Positions 1 to 9,329 are shown, numbered from the stretch's first letter. The stretch: 39,185 bases of DNA from CAZEAN01 sp964510225 (GCA_964510225.1 CAZEAN010000056.1:1-39185), one strand, 5' to 3'. Program-made: numbers and translations. The notes: a model not told the origin generated them from the letters alone.

Positions 1-287
1 AGTCATGGAGAAACTGAAACAGAACCCCTCCGGTAGCCAGTGATCCTTTGATGTCACTCTCGGACTCTGTGGACCTGTTCTGGCTGCGGCGTCGCAAACG
101 TCGCGGCCAGATTGAGAAATGACCAAATTAATAAGGCACTGCGCAACAAGAACGTTTCAACCTCTACGAATCAACTGCTTGTCAGCATCCTCTGGTGTCG
201 GATCTTGGCGCTCGCTAAACTTAGTGGTCCGAGGATTTGTGATCACCGAAACAGAGAATGACGTGTCCAGACACAAAGGAGACAGCC
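1..287. other. Window edge and leader of the first gene; no complete gene
   Basis: No complete gene is visible here. Two short open stretches end in this segment on the plus strand. One runs from the window edge to a TGA at 41-43, and another ends at a TGA at 120-122 after a very basic stretch (LRRRKRRGQ). Either could be the 3' end of a gene that starts left of the window, but neither is long enough to identify. The part from about 123 to 287 is more AT-rich and presumably holds the promoter of the secreted protein that follows; I could not pick out a convincing -35/-10 pair. Confidence 0.3.
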
Positions 288-1454
288 GTGCGCCGCTATC
301 TGACGATCCTCCTAACCATCGCCCTGCTACTCGGGTTCGGGTCGTTGAGCACGCTGATCGCTCAAGAGGAAGAGCCGTCGACCGAGACTCCTACTCCTGT
401 CGAACCGGAAACTCCTGACGCCGCAACAACTGAAGAGGGTGCCGAGTCAGAGTCGACCGAAGACACCAGCGCGTCGGACGAACTCCCAGCGTTGGTGAAG
501 GAGAAGCAGGAAGCTGCACTGAAAGCGTTCGCCGAATTGGTAGTTGCCGCTCAAGATGCGGGGCTGGTTCAAACCAATCTGTCGCCGGTTCCGCCCGTCC
601 TCGACCTCCTGATCACGGGCAAAGCGACCGACAAAACGGAATTGGAAGCCGCGAAAGACGCTGTTGCCAACGACCCAACACTTCATATCGGTCTCAAGAA
701 TCCAGAAGCCTTTGCCGCCTACTTCACCGGCTACGCGACTCCTCCCGAAGGAATCACTGCTGAAGCTAACGTCCGGATTCTCCAGCCCTCAGAAGGCTTG
801 AAGGAATTCTATGACCTTCGCGCTGAAGTTCTGGGGCCGTACATCGCTCAAGCCCGCGAAGCTACCGATGCGGCAACAGCTCCGGCAGAAGAACCCGCCG
901 AGGCTGAATCGACCGATGAGCCAATGACCGAAGAATCGGCTGCACCCACCGAAGAACCGGCAGAACCAACCGAAAAGCCAGCAGAACCAACCGAAAAGCC
1001 AGCAGAAACGCCAGATGATCCTGGTGACACACCTGCTGAGACTGAAACCCCGGATGATGATCCTGCGGAAGAACCGACCTCGGACGATCCTGCACCGAAG
1101 CCGGAAGAACCTGCAGAAACACCCGAAGAGCCAGCGGAAACACCCAACGATAATCCTCCGGCAGAAACGCCCGAAGAACCCAAGACCGAAACCCCTGCTG
1201 ACGAGCCGGAAGAACCTGCCGACAAGCCAACCGAAACTCCTTCAGAGACACCTTCGGAAGAACCAGGTGACAAGCCCGCGTCAGAAGAACCAGCTGACAA
1301 ACCCGTAGAAGAACCGGGCAACAAACCGGCCGAGGAACCTTCCGCCGAAGATCCCGCTGACGAACCGAGCACGGATGATCCCGAGCCGTCGACTGACGAC
1401 CCTGGTTCAGATGATCCGACCGGCTCTGAAGAACCGGAGACTCCCGGACGCTAA
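288..1454 (+). CDS. Secreted acidic Pro/Glu/Thr-rich repeat protein
   Basis: A hypothetical secreted protein of about 388 residues. I chose the GTG at 288 because AAAGGAG lies six bases upstream; an in-frame ATG at 258 lacks such a site. The N-terminus (RRYLTILLTIALLLGFGSLS, ending near LIAQ) is a clear signal peptide. Residues of about 30-190 form a compact region with ordinary composition (for example LPALVKEKQEAALKAF) that I do not recognise. From about 190 to the end the chain is low-complexity and acidic, built from EEPAEPTEKPAE- and ETPEEP-like units, which suggests an extended spacer or surface-exposed stalk. It ends in TAA and is followed by a hairpin. The repeats keep antisense frames open over 848-1372; I regard those as shadows. 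No function can be assigned; a cell-surface or envelope role is inference. Confidence 0.8.
   Translation: MRRYLTILLTIALLLGFGSLSTLIAQEEEPSTETPTPVEPETPDAATTEEGAESESTEDTSASDELPALVKEKQEAALKAFAELVVAAQDAGLVQTNLSPVPPVLDLLITGKATDKTELEAAKDAVANDPTLHIGLKNPEAFAAYFTGYATPPEGITAEANVRILQPSEGLKEFYDLRAEVLGPYIAQAREATDAATAPAEEPAEAESTDEPMTEESAAPTEEPAEPTEKPAEPTEKPAETPDDPGDTPAETETPDDDPAEEPTSDDPAPKPEEPAETPEEPAETPNDNPPAETPEEPKTETPADEPEEPADKPTETPSETPSEEPGDKPASEEPADKPVEEPGNKPAEEPSAEDPADEPSTDDPEPSTDDPGSDDPTGSEEPETPGR
960..1001 (+). repeat. Perfect 21-bp tandem duplication inside the Pro/Glu/Thr repeat region
   Basis: Two identical 21-base units lie back to back (960-980 and 981-1001), each encoding an AEPTEKP heptad. 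They keep the reading frame. Perfect identity, against the degenerate repeats around them, suggests a recent duplication, so repeat number probably varies between strains. Confidence 0.85.
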
Positions 1455-1493
1455 ATTGTTGTTTTACTAAGGGCAAGATGTGCTCAACTAGGG

Positions 1494-1530
1494 AGCCCGG
1501 AGGAGGTCGATCGTCGACTCCTTCGGGCTT
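1494..1530 (+). terminator. Hairpin after the secreted repeat protein
   Basis: AGCCCGGAGGAG pairs with CTCCTTCGGGCT (one G-U pair), and a TCGA/TCGA extension closes the top beyond a one-base bulge. It lies 40 bases after the TAA. There is no strong T-run behind it, so it is a probable but imperfect intrinsic terminator. Confidence 0.5.
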
Positions 1531-1651
1531 CAATGTACCGTCGGTGTCGGTCGCGATTGGTTAAGGGTCGACGTGCCTTTGCGGACTTGCGGTCGAATCA
1601 TCAGCCGAGGCCTTCCCCGTCGAACTCTGGGCTCAAGGGGGCCATGCTGTC

Positions 1652-2596
1652 GTGTCGTCCACAGGGCTCTCCAAACTCTCGGCCAGAATCCTTGCGCTCG
1701 CCTGTGATTCTGTTGAACGGCTGGGGGCTTCGGGACTCCTCTTGCTACCTGATGAACCACTCGATTGGTCTGCCGTTCGAGACGTCACCGGTGAAACGCG
1801 GGTCTTGGTGAGTGTCTCGGAAAAGCAGATTCAGGGAGTAATTGAAGCAGGCTTGATTGGCGTTCAGGTCGAACCGTCCGACGCCGGGATCGCGGAGCGG
1901 ATTGCGCTCGCGCTAATTGAATCCGTCGCTAATAAAGCCTTAAAGTCCGGGGCTCGCGTCGTCATTGCATATGGAGTGTTTAACTCAGAGTTCGACTCGA
2001 TTAGTACGATCCGGCTTGGCGAGAGGCTCGAACGTCTTAGCTCACGTGATTTGCAAGCATTAGAAACAAGTGTGCCTTTCGAAACACTTCAAGCAATCGT
2101 CGATCTTGGCGTCGCGATTGGTCGTGAAGGTCGTGAAGGTAAGCCGGTCGGCACAATGTTTGTCGTCGGTGATTCTCGGGATGTCCTCACGCGATGCCGA
2201 ACGATGGGGTTTGATCCGGTCAAGGGTTACCGACGCCGTGAGCGGAACATCCGCGATCATCGGGTCCGTGAGGCGATCAAAGAAATTGCCCAACTTGATG
2301 GGGCGATCATCGTATCCAAGGATGGAACGGTTGAAGCCGCCTGCCAGATGATTAACGCGCCTGGTGATGGTTTAGCGCTTCCCAAAGGGCTCGGAACCCG
2401 GCATTGGTCAGCCGCCGCGATCACTCGAGTAACGACCGCAGTAGCTGTTGCAATCAGTCAATCCACGGGGACGGTCCGGATCTTCCAGAACGGTGAAATC
2501 GTTCTTCGGATCGCCCCAGTCAGCCGCGCCCGGGCGCTCAAGTGGACCGAACCCGAAACCGAGCCACCACCCCCGAAGGTGGAAAAGACAGCCTAG
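1652..2596 (+). CDS. Diadenylate cyclase (c-di-AMP synthase, DisA_N/DAC domain)
   Basis: Predicted to condense two ATP into cyclic di-AMP, a second messenger. The 314-residue protein has an N-terminal alpha/beta region (about 1-120) and a C-terminal DAC domain (about 130-290). Both catalytic signatures are present: DGA at residues 216-218 (QLDGAIIV) and GTRHWSAA at 248-255, the counterpart of the canonical RHR/RHxAA motif. A REGKPVGTMFVVGD segment (160-173) is also typical of the fold. There are no DisA DNA-binding HhH repeats and no transmembrane helices. A soluble N-terminal domain followed by DAC resembles the archaeal DacZ type more than membrane CdaA. The start is a GTG with AAGGGGG about ten bases upstream. 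A small ORF follows seven bases after its TAG. Confidence in the family is high; the cellular role (osmotic, wall or DNA-damage signalling) is unknown. Confidence 0.9.
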   Translation: MSSTGLSKLSARILALACDSVERLGASGLLLLPDEPLDWSAVRDVTGETRVLVSVSEKQIQGVIEAGLIGVQVEPSDAGIAERIALALIESVANKALKSGARVVIAYGVFNSEFDSISTIRLGERLERLSSRDLQALETSVPFETLQAIVDLGVAIGREGREGKPVGTMFVVGDSRDVLTRCRTMGFDPVKGYRRRERNIRDHRVREAIKEIAQLDGAIIVSKDGTVEAACQMINAPGDGLALPKGLGTRHWSAAAITRVTTAVAVAISQSTGTVRIFQNGEIVLRIAPVSRARALKWTEPETEPPPPKVEKTA

Positions 2597-2603
2597 CGAG
2601 CTA

Positions 2604-2816
2604 ATGATCACCCTACGGGCACGGAGTAATCTCGATCAACAATCATGGGTGCTAGTACTGTACCGTCTCCAGAACAATCTGCTGGTCCAGGTCGGTACAC
2701 CCATCCCAGGTGTTTCGAGTTTAATCTTTCCACTCGACCTCCGACTCCTTTCCAACGCGCTGCGACCGAAGATCGAAGTCCGTCAGGGCGGAAGCGAACA
2801 GATTCGGATTATTTGA
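2604..2816 (+). CDS. Small hypothetical protein downstream of the diadenylate cyclase
   Basis: A 70-residue frame starts at ATG 2604, seven bases after the cyclase stop, and ends in TGA. It reads MITLRARSNLDQQ..., with alternating hydrophobic residues suggesting beta strands (WVLVLYRLQNNLLVQVG) and a basic tail. It is soluble and has no signal peptide. The spacing suggests translational coupling to the cyclase, since no strong Shine-Dalgarno is present. I do not recognise the family. It could be chance open sequence, since the frame is also open upstream inside the cyclase gene. Confidence 0.4.
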   Translation: MITLRARSNLDQQSWVLVLYRLQNNLLVQVGTPIPGVSSLIFPLDLRLLSNALRPKIEVRQGGSEQIRII

Positions 2817-2953
2817 CCGCGAGGCACTCCCTACAAGCGCAGGACATCGAGATAAGATTGAGTTAGAATTAATGTGACAAATCGCCCTAAGGCATTCTGA
2901 CCCGTCAGGTTTCAGACCGTCTCAATTCGACCACTCGTGAAAGCCAATCGATT

Positions 2954-4195
2954 ATGTCCCAACATCATTATCCGTGTGGCGGTGTCCACCGTCGGGGGTT
3001 CCTAACGGGCGCGGTGGCAGCAACAGCAACCGCGGCACTATCGACGACTTCCTCTTTCGGTGCGTCGTACCAATCCTCAACCCGGCAGGAACAAAGCCGA
3101 AAGCCGAGCGGCGAACTCGGTGTTCCAGGACCATACCCAGGAAAAGTCATTGAGGCCCGGAACGCCGCGATGATCCAGGGGGGTTCGAAGAACAAAGACG
3201 CGATCGGCAAGACACTTGGCAAGGCGTTAGCTGCACTCACGGGCGCTGATGATGCGACCGAAGCGTGGCGAACCTTTTTCGAGCCGGGTGACGCCGTTGG
3301 TGTGAAAGTCGTCCCGAACGGCCATCCCGCACATCCGACCTCGCCCGAATTGATCCTGGAAGTGATTGACGGCTTAGTCTCCGCCGGAGTGAAGCTCTCG
3401 GAGATTGTCGTCTTCGATCGCTACGAAGGTGAGTTCCGGACTGCGGGCTATCAAGATATCTTGCCCTCTGGTGTTACCCTCGGTGGTCTGACTCCAGCCA
3501 TTGGCGGCGTCTCACAACTCGACGTCTCCTTCGATGTCCAGGACAAGCCTGTTGCAGGGTATGACCCGGACGAGATTGTTTATCTCGATCTCGTAAGCAA
3601 GAACAACGACCCCAAAGATGATCGCGCATATCGATCGCACCTTGGCAAGCTCGTCACCAAGCGGCTCAACAAGATTGTCTGCTTGCCCTGCTTGAAGGAC
3701 CACGGTTCGGCTGGGGTGACCGGTGCGCTCAAGAATATGAGTCACGGCCTAGTGAACAACGTTGAGCGGTCGCACTCCACTCCGTTCTCGAACGCCTGCA
3801 ACACTTTTATCCCAGCCGTAGTGAACCACCCAATCATCAAGAGCAAGTGCGTCCTCCAGATCATGGACGGGATCCGAGGGATCTGGCAGGGTGGCCCCTT
3901 CGGTCGAGATCCGGAATGGGCGTGGGATTATGGTGCGTTGCTCGTTGCTACCGACCCCGTTGCGATGGACCACATCGAGTGGGACATCATCGATGCGAAG
4001 CGAAAAGAGATGGGTGTACCCGGTGTGGGTGCAGTGGGCAAGCTCGCTGCTGATCCGTTCAATCGCGAAGGCTTCGACATCCGACAACCGCAACACATCG
4101 CTCTTGCGGGCAACATCGGCCTTGGCTACTTCGACTACCGGAACCCCAGAGGCCGACGTTACTCGATCCAGCACCGCGTCCTCAACGTCTCCTGA
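2954..4195 (+). CDS. Tat-exported DUF362 domain protein
   Basis: A 413-residue protein beginning with a twin-arginine signal (HRRGFLTGAVAATATAA, arginines 13-14) that would export it folded. The mature part is a DUF362 domain. Visible family features are VGVKVVPNGHPAHPTSPELI, an IVVFDRYEGE segment, the block CLPCLKDHGSAGVTGALKNM, and ALLVATDPVAMDHIEWDII near the C-terminus. DUF362 proteins are widespread, sometimes fused to ferredoxin domains, and lack a settled biochemical function. No CxxCxxC iron-sulfur cluster motif is seen here. The ATG at 2954 is used; a good Shine-Dalgarno is not obvious. It stands alone, flanked by gaps of 137 and 305 bases, with two hairpins behind it. Confidence 0.85.
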   Translation: MSQHHYPCGGVHRRGFLTGAVAATATAALSTTSSFGASYQSSTRQEQSRKPSGELGVPGPYPGKVIEARNAAMIQGGSKNKDAIGKTLGKALAALTGADDATEAWRTFFEPGDAVGVKVVPNGHPAHPTSPELILEVIDGLVSAGVKLSEIVVFDRYEGEFRTAGYQDILPSGVTLGGLTPAIGGVSQLDVSFDVQDKPVAGYDPDEIVYLDLVSKNNDPKDDRAYRSHLGKLVTKRLNKIVCLPCLKDHGSAGVTGALKNMSHGLVNNVERSHSTPFSNACNTFIPAVVNHPIIKSKCVLQIMDGIRGIWQGGPFGRDPEWAWDYGALLVATDPVAMDHIEWDIIDAKRKEMGVPGVGAVGKLAADPFNREGFDIRQPQHIALAGNIGLGYFDYRNPRGRRYSIQHRVLNVS

Positions 4196-4199
4196 TCGT

Positions 4200-4265
4200 T
4201 GGGGAAGATGTTTTCCTTCCCCATCTGGTAGCAAACGGCCCTGGATACGCTCCAAGGTCGTTTGC
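4200..4265 (+). terminator. Double hairpin after the DUF362 gene; rest of the 4196-4500 gap
   Basis: Two stem-loops follow the stop codon. The first pairs TGGGGAAG (4200-4207) with CTTCCCCA (4216-4223). The second pairs GCAAACGGCCCTGG (4231-4244) with CCAAGGTCGTTTGC (4252-4265) with one wobble and one mismatch, followed by the weak T-rich TTATGTTT. Together they probably terminate transcription. The rest of the gap to 4500 is AT-richer and should hold the promoter of the peptidase gene; I see no further gene there. Confidence 0.6.
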
Positions 4266-4500
4266 TTATGTTTGACCTAATATTTTCATGGAGTGACTCG
4301 CTTGTTTATTAAAAACATTAATTTGCTACGTTGCGTCAGCTTGTACGACGACCTGGGTTGCGATCGCTCTCGGCTCATGATCGAATCAAGCGCACCACTC
4401 TCGCTTGAAAACCAAGCGAACGACTGGGTCGATCACCTATTGTATCGTTGATGGAACAAGCCTCCCTGATTCCAGGCAACACAAACGAACGGAGTAAATC

Positions 4501-6372
4501 ATGAATCGATTGCTACTCGCATCCGCCGTGCTTTCTCTCATCAGCCTCAGTACCGCTTTGAAGGCCGATGAGGTAAAGCGGTACTCGATCGAAGAATTCC
4601 TGGACACAATACGGTATAGCGGTGCCTCCTTCTCACCAGACTACTCCAAGGTCTTGGTGACAAGCGATGCTTCTGGTGTACCGAATGCGTCTGCAATTCC
4701 TGTCAAGGGTGGGGATCCTCAAGCCTTGACTGCATCCGAGACCAACCCGATCTCCGCCCTGACCTACTTCCCGAACGATGAGCGTTTTCTTTTTTCAAGT
4801 GACGAAGGTGGTAACGAGCTGGACCACCTCTATGTTCGGGAACTCGACGGTACGAGTACCGACCTCACCCCCGGTCAAAACCTGAAGGCAATCTTCGCAG
4901 GCTGGGCTCAGGATGATCGTTCCTTTTTCGCAATGACCAATGAGCGAGACCCTCGCTACTTTGATCTCTACGAGATTGATGTGGAGAGTTACGAACGATC
5001 ACTCTTGTTCCAAAACAACGAAGGTTATTTTCCTGGGCCGGTCTCTCCAGATAAGACCTACGTCGCACTCGATAAGATCAACACGCGCGATGACAGCGAT
5101 GTTTACCTGTACAACACCCAAACGAAGGAAGTAAGCCACTTAACGCCACATGAAGGTGAGATCAACTTTTCTGCTGCCGACTTCCATCCCAACGGCGACG
5201 CCCTGATGATGGTCACGGACGAGGACAGCGAATTCCGATACGCTATTGAACATGATCTCAAGACGGGTGCCCGCAAGGTCCTCCTCAAGGAAGAATGGGA
5301 TGTACAAGGTGGGGGTTATTCCAAGGAGGGAACTTACTTAAGTCTTAGCTTGAACGTCGACGCGAGGACCGAACAGCGACTGTACAAGACCGCAACAATG
5401 GAGCCGGTCACTCTACCCGATCTTCCCGATGCCGACCTTACGGGACTCGGGATCGCACGGAACGAATCTGCGCTTGCGTTCTATGCCAGCTCGTCAAAGA
5501 TGCCGGGAGATTTGTTCGTCGGTGAGGTCGGCTCGACTGAAGCGAGACAACTAACAACCTCACTGAGCCCCAAGATCGATCCTGATGATCTGGTCAACGG
5601 TACTGTGAAGCGGTTCGAATCATTTGACGGTCTCGAAGTCCCCGGAATCTTGTACATGCCACATCAGGCAAGTGCTGAGAACAAAGCTCCTGCCCTCGTC
5701 TGGGTTCACGGTGGCCCTGGTGGCCAATCGCGGATCGGTTACAATCCCTTGATCCAGTACCTTGTCAACCACGGTTATGCTGTTTATGCGATCAACAACC
5801 GTGGGAGTTCAGGGTACGGTCGGACATTCGAGCAACTCGATAACCAAAAGCATGGTGAAGGTGATCTTGATGATTGCGTATCCAGCAAGGAAATGTTGAT
5901 CGCCACGGGGAAAGTAGATCCGGAACGGATCGGCATCATCGGCGGGAGTTACGGCGGCTACATGGTGCTGGCAGCCTTAGCGTTCCGACCCGAGGAATTC
6001 AATGTTGGAGTTGATATCTTCGGTGTGGCCAACTGGTATCGAACCGTCCAGAGCATTCCCCCTTGGTGGGAAGCTCAGCGGCTCGCCTTGGAGAAAGAGA
6101 TGGGGGACTTCTCTGATGAAGCCTACTTCAGGTCGATCTCGCCACTCTTTCATGCTGATCAGATCGTCCGACCGTTAATCGTGCTCCAGGGCGCCAATGA
6201 TCCCCGCGTGCTTCAAGTCGAAAGTGATGAGATGGTCGCCGCAGTCCGCGCAAATGGTGTCGCTGTGGAGTATGTAGTCTTCCCCGACGAAGGCCACGGC
6301 TTCCGCAAGAAGGCAAACCAAAAGGTCGGCTATCAAGCGATCGGTGACTTCCTCGACCGCTACTTGCAGTAA
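4501..6372 (+). CDS. Secreted S9 family (prolyl oligopeptidase-type) serine peptidase
   Basis: A 623-residue peptidase with a signal peptide (residues 1-22, cleavage near ALKADE), so it probably acts in the periplasm or outside. Residues of about 30-365 form a WD40-like beta-propeller (repeats such as FSPDYSKVLVTSD, FPNDERFLFSSD and VSPDKTYVALD). Residues of about 370-623 form the alpha/beta hydrolase domain. The catalytic triad is intact: Ser483 in GGSYGG, Asp567 in GANDPRV and His599 in DEGHGF, with the oxyanion-region WVHGGPGG at 401-408. This matches acylaminoacyl-peptidase/dipeptidyl-peptidase relatives of about 600-700 residues. CGGAG precedes the ATG. The likely role is cleavage of short peptides for nutrition or turnover; exact specificity cannot be read from sequence. 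Confidence 0.93.
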   Translation: MNRLLLASAVLSLISLSTALKADEVKRYSIEEFLDTIRYSGASFSPDYSKVLVTSDASGVPNASAIPVKGGDPQALTASETNPISALTYFPNDERFLFSSDEGGNELDHLYVRELDGTSTDLTPGQNLKAIFAGWAQDDRSFFAMTNERDPRYFDLYEIDVESYERSLLFQNNEGYFPGPVSPDKTYVALDKINTRDDSDVYLYNTQTKEVSHLTPHEGEINFSAADFHPNGDALMMVTDEDSEFRYAIEHDLKTGARKVLLKEEWDVQGGGYSKEGTYLSLSLNVDARTEQRLYKTATMEPVTLPDLPDADLTGLGIARNESALAFYASSSKMPGDLFVGEVGSTEARQLTTSLSPKIDPDDLVNGTVKRFESFDGLEVPGILYMPHQASAENKAPALVWVHGGPGGQSRIGYNPLIQYLVNHGYAVYAINNRGSSGYGRTFEQLDNQKHGEGDLDDCVSSKEMLIATGKVDPERIGIIGGSYGGYMVLAALAFRPEEFNVGVDIFGVANWYRTVQSIPPWWEAQRLALEKEMGDFSDEAYFRSISPLFHADQIVRPLIVLQGANDPRVLQVESDEMVAAVRANGVAVEYVVFPDEGHGFRKKANQKVGYQAIGDFLDRYLQ

Positions 6373-6404
6373 CATTCAATCGAATGAGCTGACGTCATTT
6401 CATG

Positions 6405-6444
6405 GAGCCCGTCCAACACATCGGGGGTTGAACGGGCTCTTTTT
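6405..6444 (+). terminator. Intrinsic terminator of the S9 peptidase gene
   Basis: GAGCCCGTCCAAC pairs with GTTGAACGGGCTC (13 positions, one mismatch) around a nine-base loop and is followed directly by TTTTT. This is the best intrinsic terminator in the window. It lies between convergent genes, so the stem may also slow transcription arriving from the opposite strand. Confidence 0.85.
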
Positions 6445-6474
6445 ATGTTGGACCCAGCGTTTCGTCGATTCCGT

Positions 6475-9300
6475 TTAGGGGCGATCCAGATTCGGACCCG
6501 TTCGTTGACTTCGTCGACGGTTCGATGACGCCTCTGCTAATTCCCGATAGTATCGTCGGATCGATTCCCTGTATTCCTGTCGATAGGGGAGTCGGGAAGC
6601 TCGGAGAAGCTCGCTTCGGAGGTGCCCAGGGAGTTCACCCCACTCACGTTGGGCTCTTGGATCCGCCAGGAGTGCTTCAGGGAGTACACTCGCTGTCGAA
6701 AGATCGCTTCCCATCCCACCACCAGGCTCTGAATATGGGGAAGGGTCTGGTGAAGTATCACTCGGAGCTGCCTCTGCTGCGAGTTGCTCGGCGAGTTCGT
6801 TGGCCCGAGAGGCGGGATCATTAGACCCTGAGGAATTCTGAAGATTCTGGGCCGCCTCACGCATCGCTTCGGCGGCTTCTTGTGTCGCCATTGTGGGATC
6901 ATCAGCCTCCCGAGCCTCCTGGAGCGCTTGCAAGGCCTGGGCGGCCTGCTCCATTGCTTCACCAATGGCCTCTTGTAGAGCCGGTGATTGCTTCCCCATC
7001 TCCTCGAGTTCTTGAGCAATCCGCTCTTGATCTTGTTCGATCTGTTCGAGCGACGAAGAAGATCCGTCCGACGCTGACCCTTCGCTCCCAGCTTCATTTC
7101 CTTCCGATGGGGCAGGGGGGTTTGTTGGATCGTTTGGGTCACCTGCCGGTTGATTGAGTGCTTCGGCTTGGTCGGCGAGCTTCTCTTCACGACGGCCGAG
7201 TTCTGAGAGTTCACCTTGAGCAGCAGCGGCTTGGGCGAGCGCATCGAACCGTCGCTTGAGAGAGTCGATCTGTCGTGAGGCATTCTTCAGTTTCGTATCC
7301 GCGCGACGGAGTTCGTCGAGTCGTTCCTCATTCTCATTCGCTTGTGTCGCAGACTGGAGCGCTTGGAATGCATCGGAGGGATCTGCTTCGGCAACCTCGC
7401 GGATTGGTTCCTCAAGCGATTCATAGGTTGGGTCATTACCGAGTGACCGCGCAAGCTGCTGGAGCCGATCCACTACTTCTCGTGACGCCGCTTTCAGTTC
7501 TTCGAGATCCTCCGAGTTTGATCCCAACCAATCGCCATTGCCTCGTTCAGTCGCTTCGGCAGCATAGCGTAAGGGAGCGACCTCTCTCGAATTGGCGGAG
7601 GCGAGTCGGGCGATCTCATCCAGTTCGTTCTTGGCCGGACCGAGCGACTCTTCACTCCGATCTGCTTCAAAGCGTTCGATGTCACCGACAACTGGGACGG
7701 AAACTGGCATGGACCAGGACTCATTGGGGCCTCGAGGAAAGGGACGATTGTCGAGCACCCGGACCTGTACCACTAAACGATCGCCTTCTTGAGCATTGAC
7801 TTGGGCGAGATCAAGTCGAGCGATTCCATGTGCTTCTTCGGTATCGAGGCCTTCAAGATCGATGCTTGAGAATAACTGTAAGGAGTTGTCCGCGTTCCCT
7901 TCTCGTCCAATCCGATAGTACAACTCTGCGAGCGCGACGCTGAGGTTGTCTCGGGCAGCAACTGGGAGTTCGAGCGTATCGTCGGGCTCAACAGCCTGGT
8001 TGCGATCTTCCGGATTTTCAACCACAACCTTTGGTGGCGGATCTGGTATCACGCCGATTGATCGTGAGCGATCGGGTTGGTTTAAGAGTCCCCGATCATC
8101 AACGACACCGAACCCGTACGGGCCGGATGCTGTGGCCATCACGGTTACCGACCATTCCTGCCGATCATCAGATGGTTGGAACTCGACAGACTCCGTTTCC
8201 GAGGACCCCTTGTTACGCTCCGATTCAGTTGGCCATCGGAGGGTGGCGTTCTCCAGTGGCCGGTCAGCCTCGATTGTCAGCCTGAGGCGACTATCCTGGG
8301 GAACTCGGAGGCGCTCAATCTTCGGGTCCTTGACTTCGGCCACTGGCTCACCCAAATACTCGGGTGGCTCAATCGTCACTGAGGTAAGGGACAGACTCGG
8401 TGGGTCAGCAACGGTGATTTGATAATCGTCTGTTTGACCTGAACCGATCCGTACTCGATAGAAAATGGAATCCTGGAGTGCTGCAGTTTCTATCACAAAC
8501 CCTCCAGCGAGATCGGGATCGGTCTGCATCGGTCGTTCCTGTCGGTGACTTGGATCTGACGTTGGCGACCATTCCAGGACTGCCGAAGCTGGGATCCCAC
8601 CACCAAGTCGATTCCGTGCAGTCGCACGGATGGTGATCGTGTCACCGCGCCCGACCAACGCGTTTCCAGGTTGGAGGTCAATCGCTAGAAGGCCGGCTGT
8701 TCCGGTTTCAATCCAGGGGATCATGCAACGACGACCGAGGGTCGCGAACGGCTCCAGACCACCGATCGGTGGTCCAACCACCAGGGCTGCAGCAACAACG
8801 CCCCAAGCAAGCCACCGCCACCCTCGGCGGAGCCCGACGGCTTGGTCGAAATCAACCTCCTCGGCCTCTGCCCCTGTCTGCTCCACAAACGCCGCGATCA
8901 GTTCCGGTGAACCATGTGCCCGAGTTCCCTCGGTCACGAACTCCACGGCAGAAGTTAGCGACCCTCCTAGCTTCGGTGCGACCCGATCCGCGAGCCCTGC
9001 CAGAACCCTCGGCTGATGCCGTCGGAGTACGGGCCTCAACACGCCAAAGGTACCGAGACCCAAACCAATCACAATCCAGCAGACCAAGATCACCCCACGG
9101 ATCAACGACGGTAGCGGCCAGATAAAGTCGATTGCCATTACAATCGCTCCGACCCCAGCGCACACCAGCAGTAAAGCGCCAATCCCTTCAGTGAGACTTG
9201 CAATCTTCAGTCGGAAGTCGATCCGTCGGAGTCCTCGCTGAATCGTTGAAGGTAACGGAAGAGTACCCTCGGTCTTCAATCCGTTCAGTACAAGCGCCAT
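6475..9300 (-). CDS. DUF4175-like large membrane protein with Gln/Glu-rich coiled coil
   Basis: A 941-residue protein. Three hydrophobic segments lie near the N-terminus: about 40-60, 65-88 and 163-182 (for example LAWGVVAAALVVG). A long periplasmic-type region follows (about 190-560) with immunoglobulin-like beta segments (LTSVTIEPPEYLGEP, DNLSVALAELYYRIG). A charged, Ala/Glu/Gln-rich coiled coil occupies about 570-820, and the tail is Arg-rich. This layout matches DUF4175-type proteins common in planctomycetes, often near MoxR/vWA clusters. AAGAGGAG lies nine bases upstream of the ATG. It starts 29 bases after the glycosyltransferase stop and is probably co-transcribed with it. The function is unknown; envelope organisation is an inference from topology. 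Confidence 0.75.
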   Translation of the reverse strand: MALVLNGLKTEGTLPLPSTIQRGLRRIDFRLKIASLTEGIGALLLVCAGVGAIVMAIDFIWPLPSLIRGVILVCWIVIGLGLGTFGVLRPVLRRHQPRVLAGLADRVAPKLGGSLTSAVEFVTEGTRAHGSPELIAAFVEQTGAEAEEVDFDQAVGLRRGWRWLAWGVVAAALVVGPPIGGLEPFATLGRRCMIPWIETGTAGLLAIDLQPGNALVGRGDTITIRATARNRLGGGIPASAVLEWSPTSDPSHRQERPMQTDPDLAGGFVIETAALQDSIFYRVRIGSGQTDDYQITVADPPSLSLTSVTIEPPEYLGEPVAEVKDPKIERLRVPQDSRLRLTIEADRPLENATLRWPTESERNKGSSETESVEFQPSDDRQEWSVTVMATASGPYGFGVVDDRGLLNQPDRSRSIGVIPDPPPKVVVENPEDRNQAVEPDDTLELPVAARDNLSVALAELYYRIGREGNADNSLQLFSSIDLEGLDTEEAHGIARLDLAQVNAQEGDRLVVQVRVLDNRPFPRGPNESWSMPVSVPVVGDIERFEADRSEESLGPAKNELDEIARLASANSREVAPLRYAAEATERGNGDWLGSNSEDLEELKAASREVVDRLQQLARSLGNDPTYESLEEPIREVAEADPSDAFQALQSATQANENEERLDELRRADTKLKNASRQIDSLKRRFDALAQAAAAQGELSELGRREEKLADQAEALNQPAGDPNDPTNPPAPSEGNEAGSEGSASDGSSSSLEQIEQDQERIAQELEEMGKQSPALQEAIGEAMEQAAQALQALQEAREADDPTMATQEAAEAMREAAQNLQNSSGSNDPASRANELAEQLAAEAAPSDTSPDPSPYSEPGGGMGSDLSTASVLPEALLADPRAQREWGELPGHLRSELLRASRLPYRQEYRESIRRYYRELAEASSNRRRSQRTGPNLDRP

Positions 9301-9329
9301 TGTGCTGGCTCCTCTTCCGAGCGATTGGT

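Noticed and set aside
848..1372. Long antisense Ser/Gly-rich frame opposite the secreted repeat protein
   Set aside because: It is the mirror of GAA/CCG-rich codons in a low-complexity region and has no start signal or family features.
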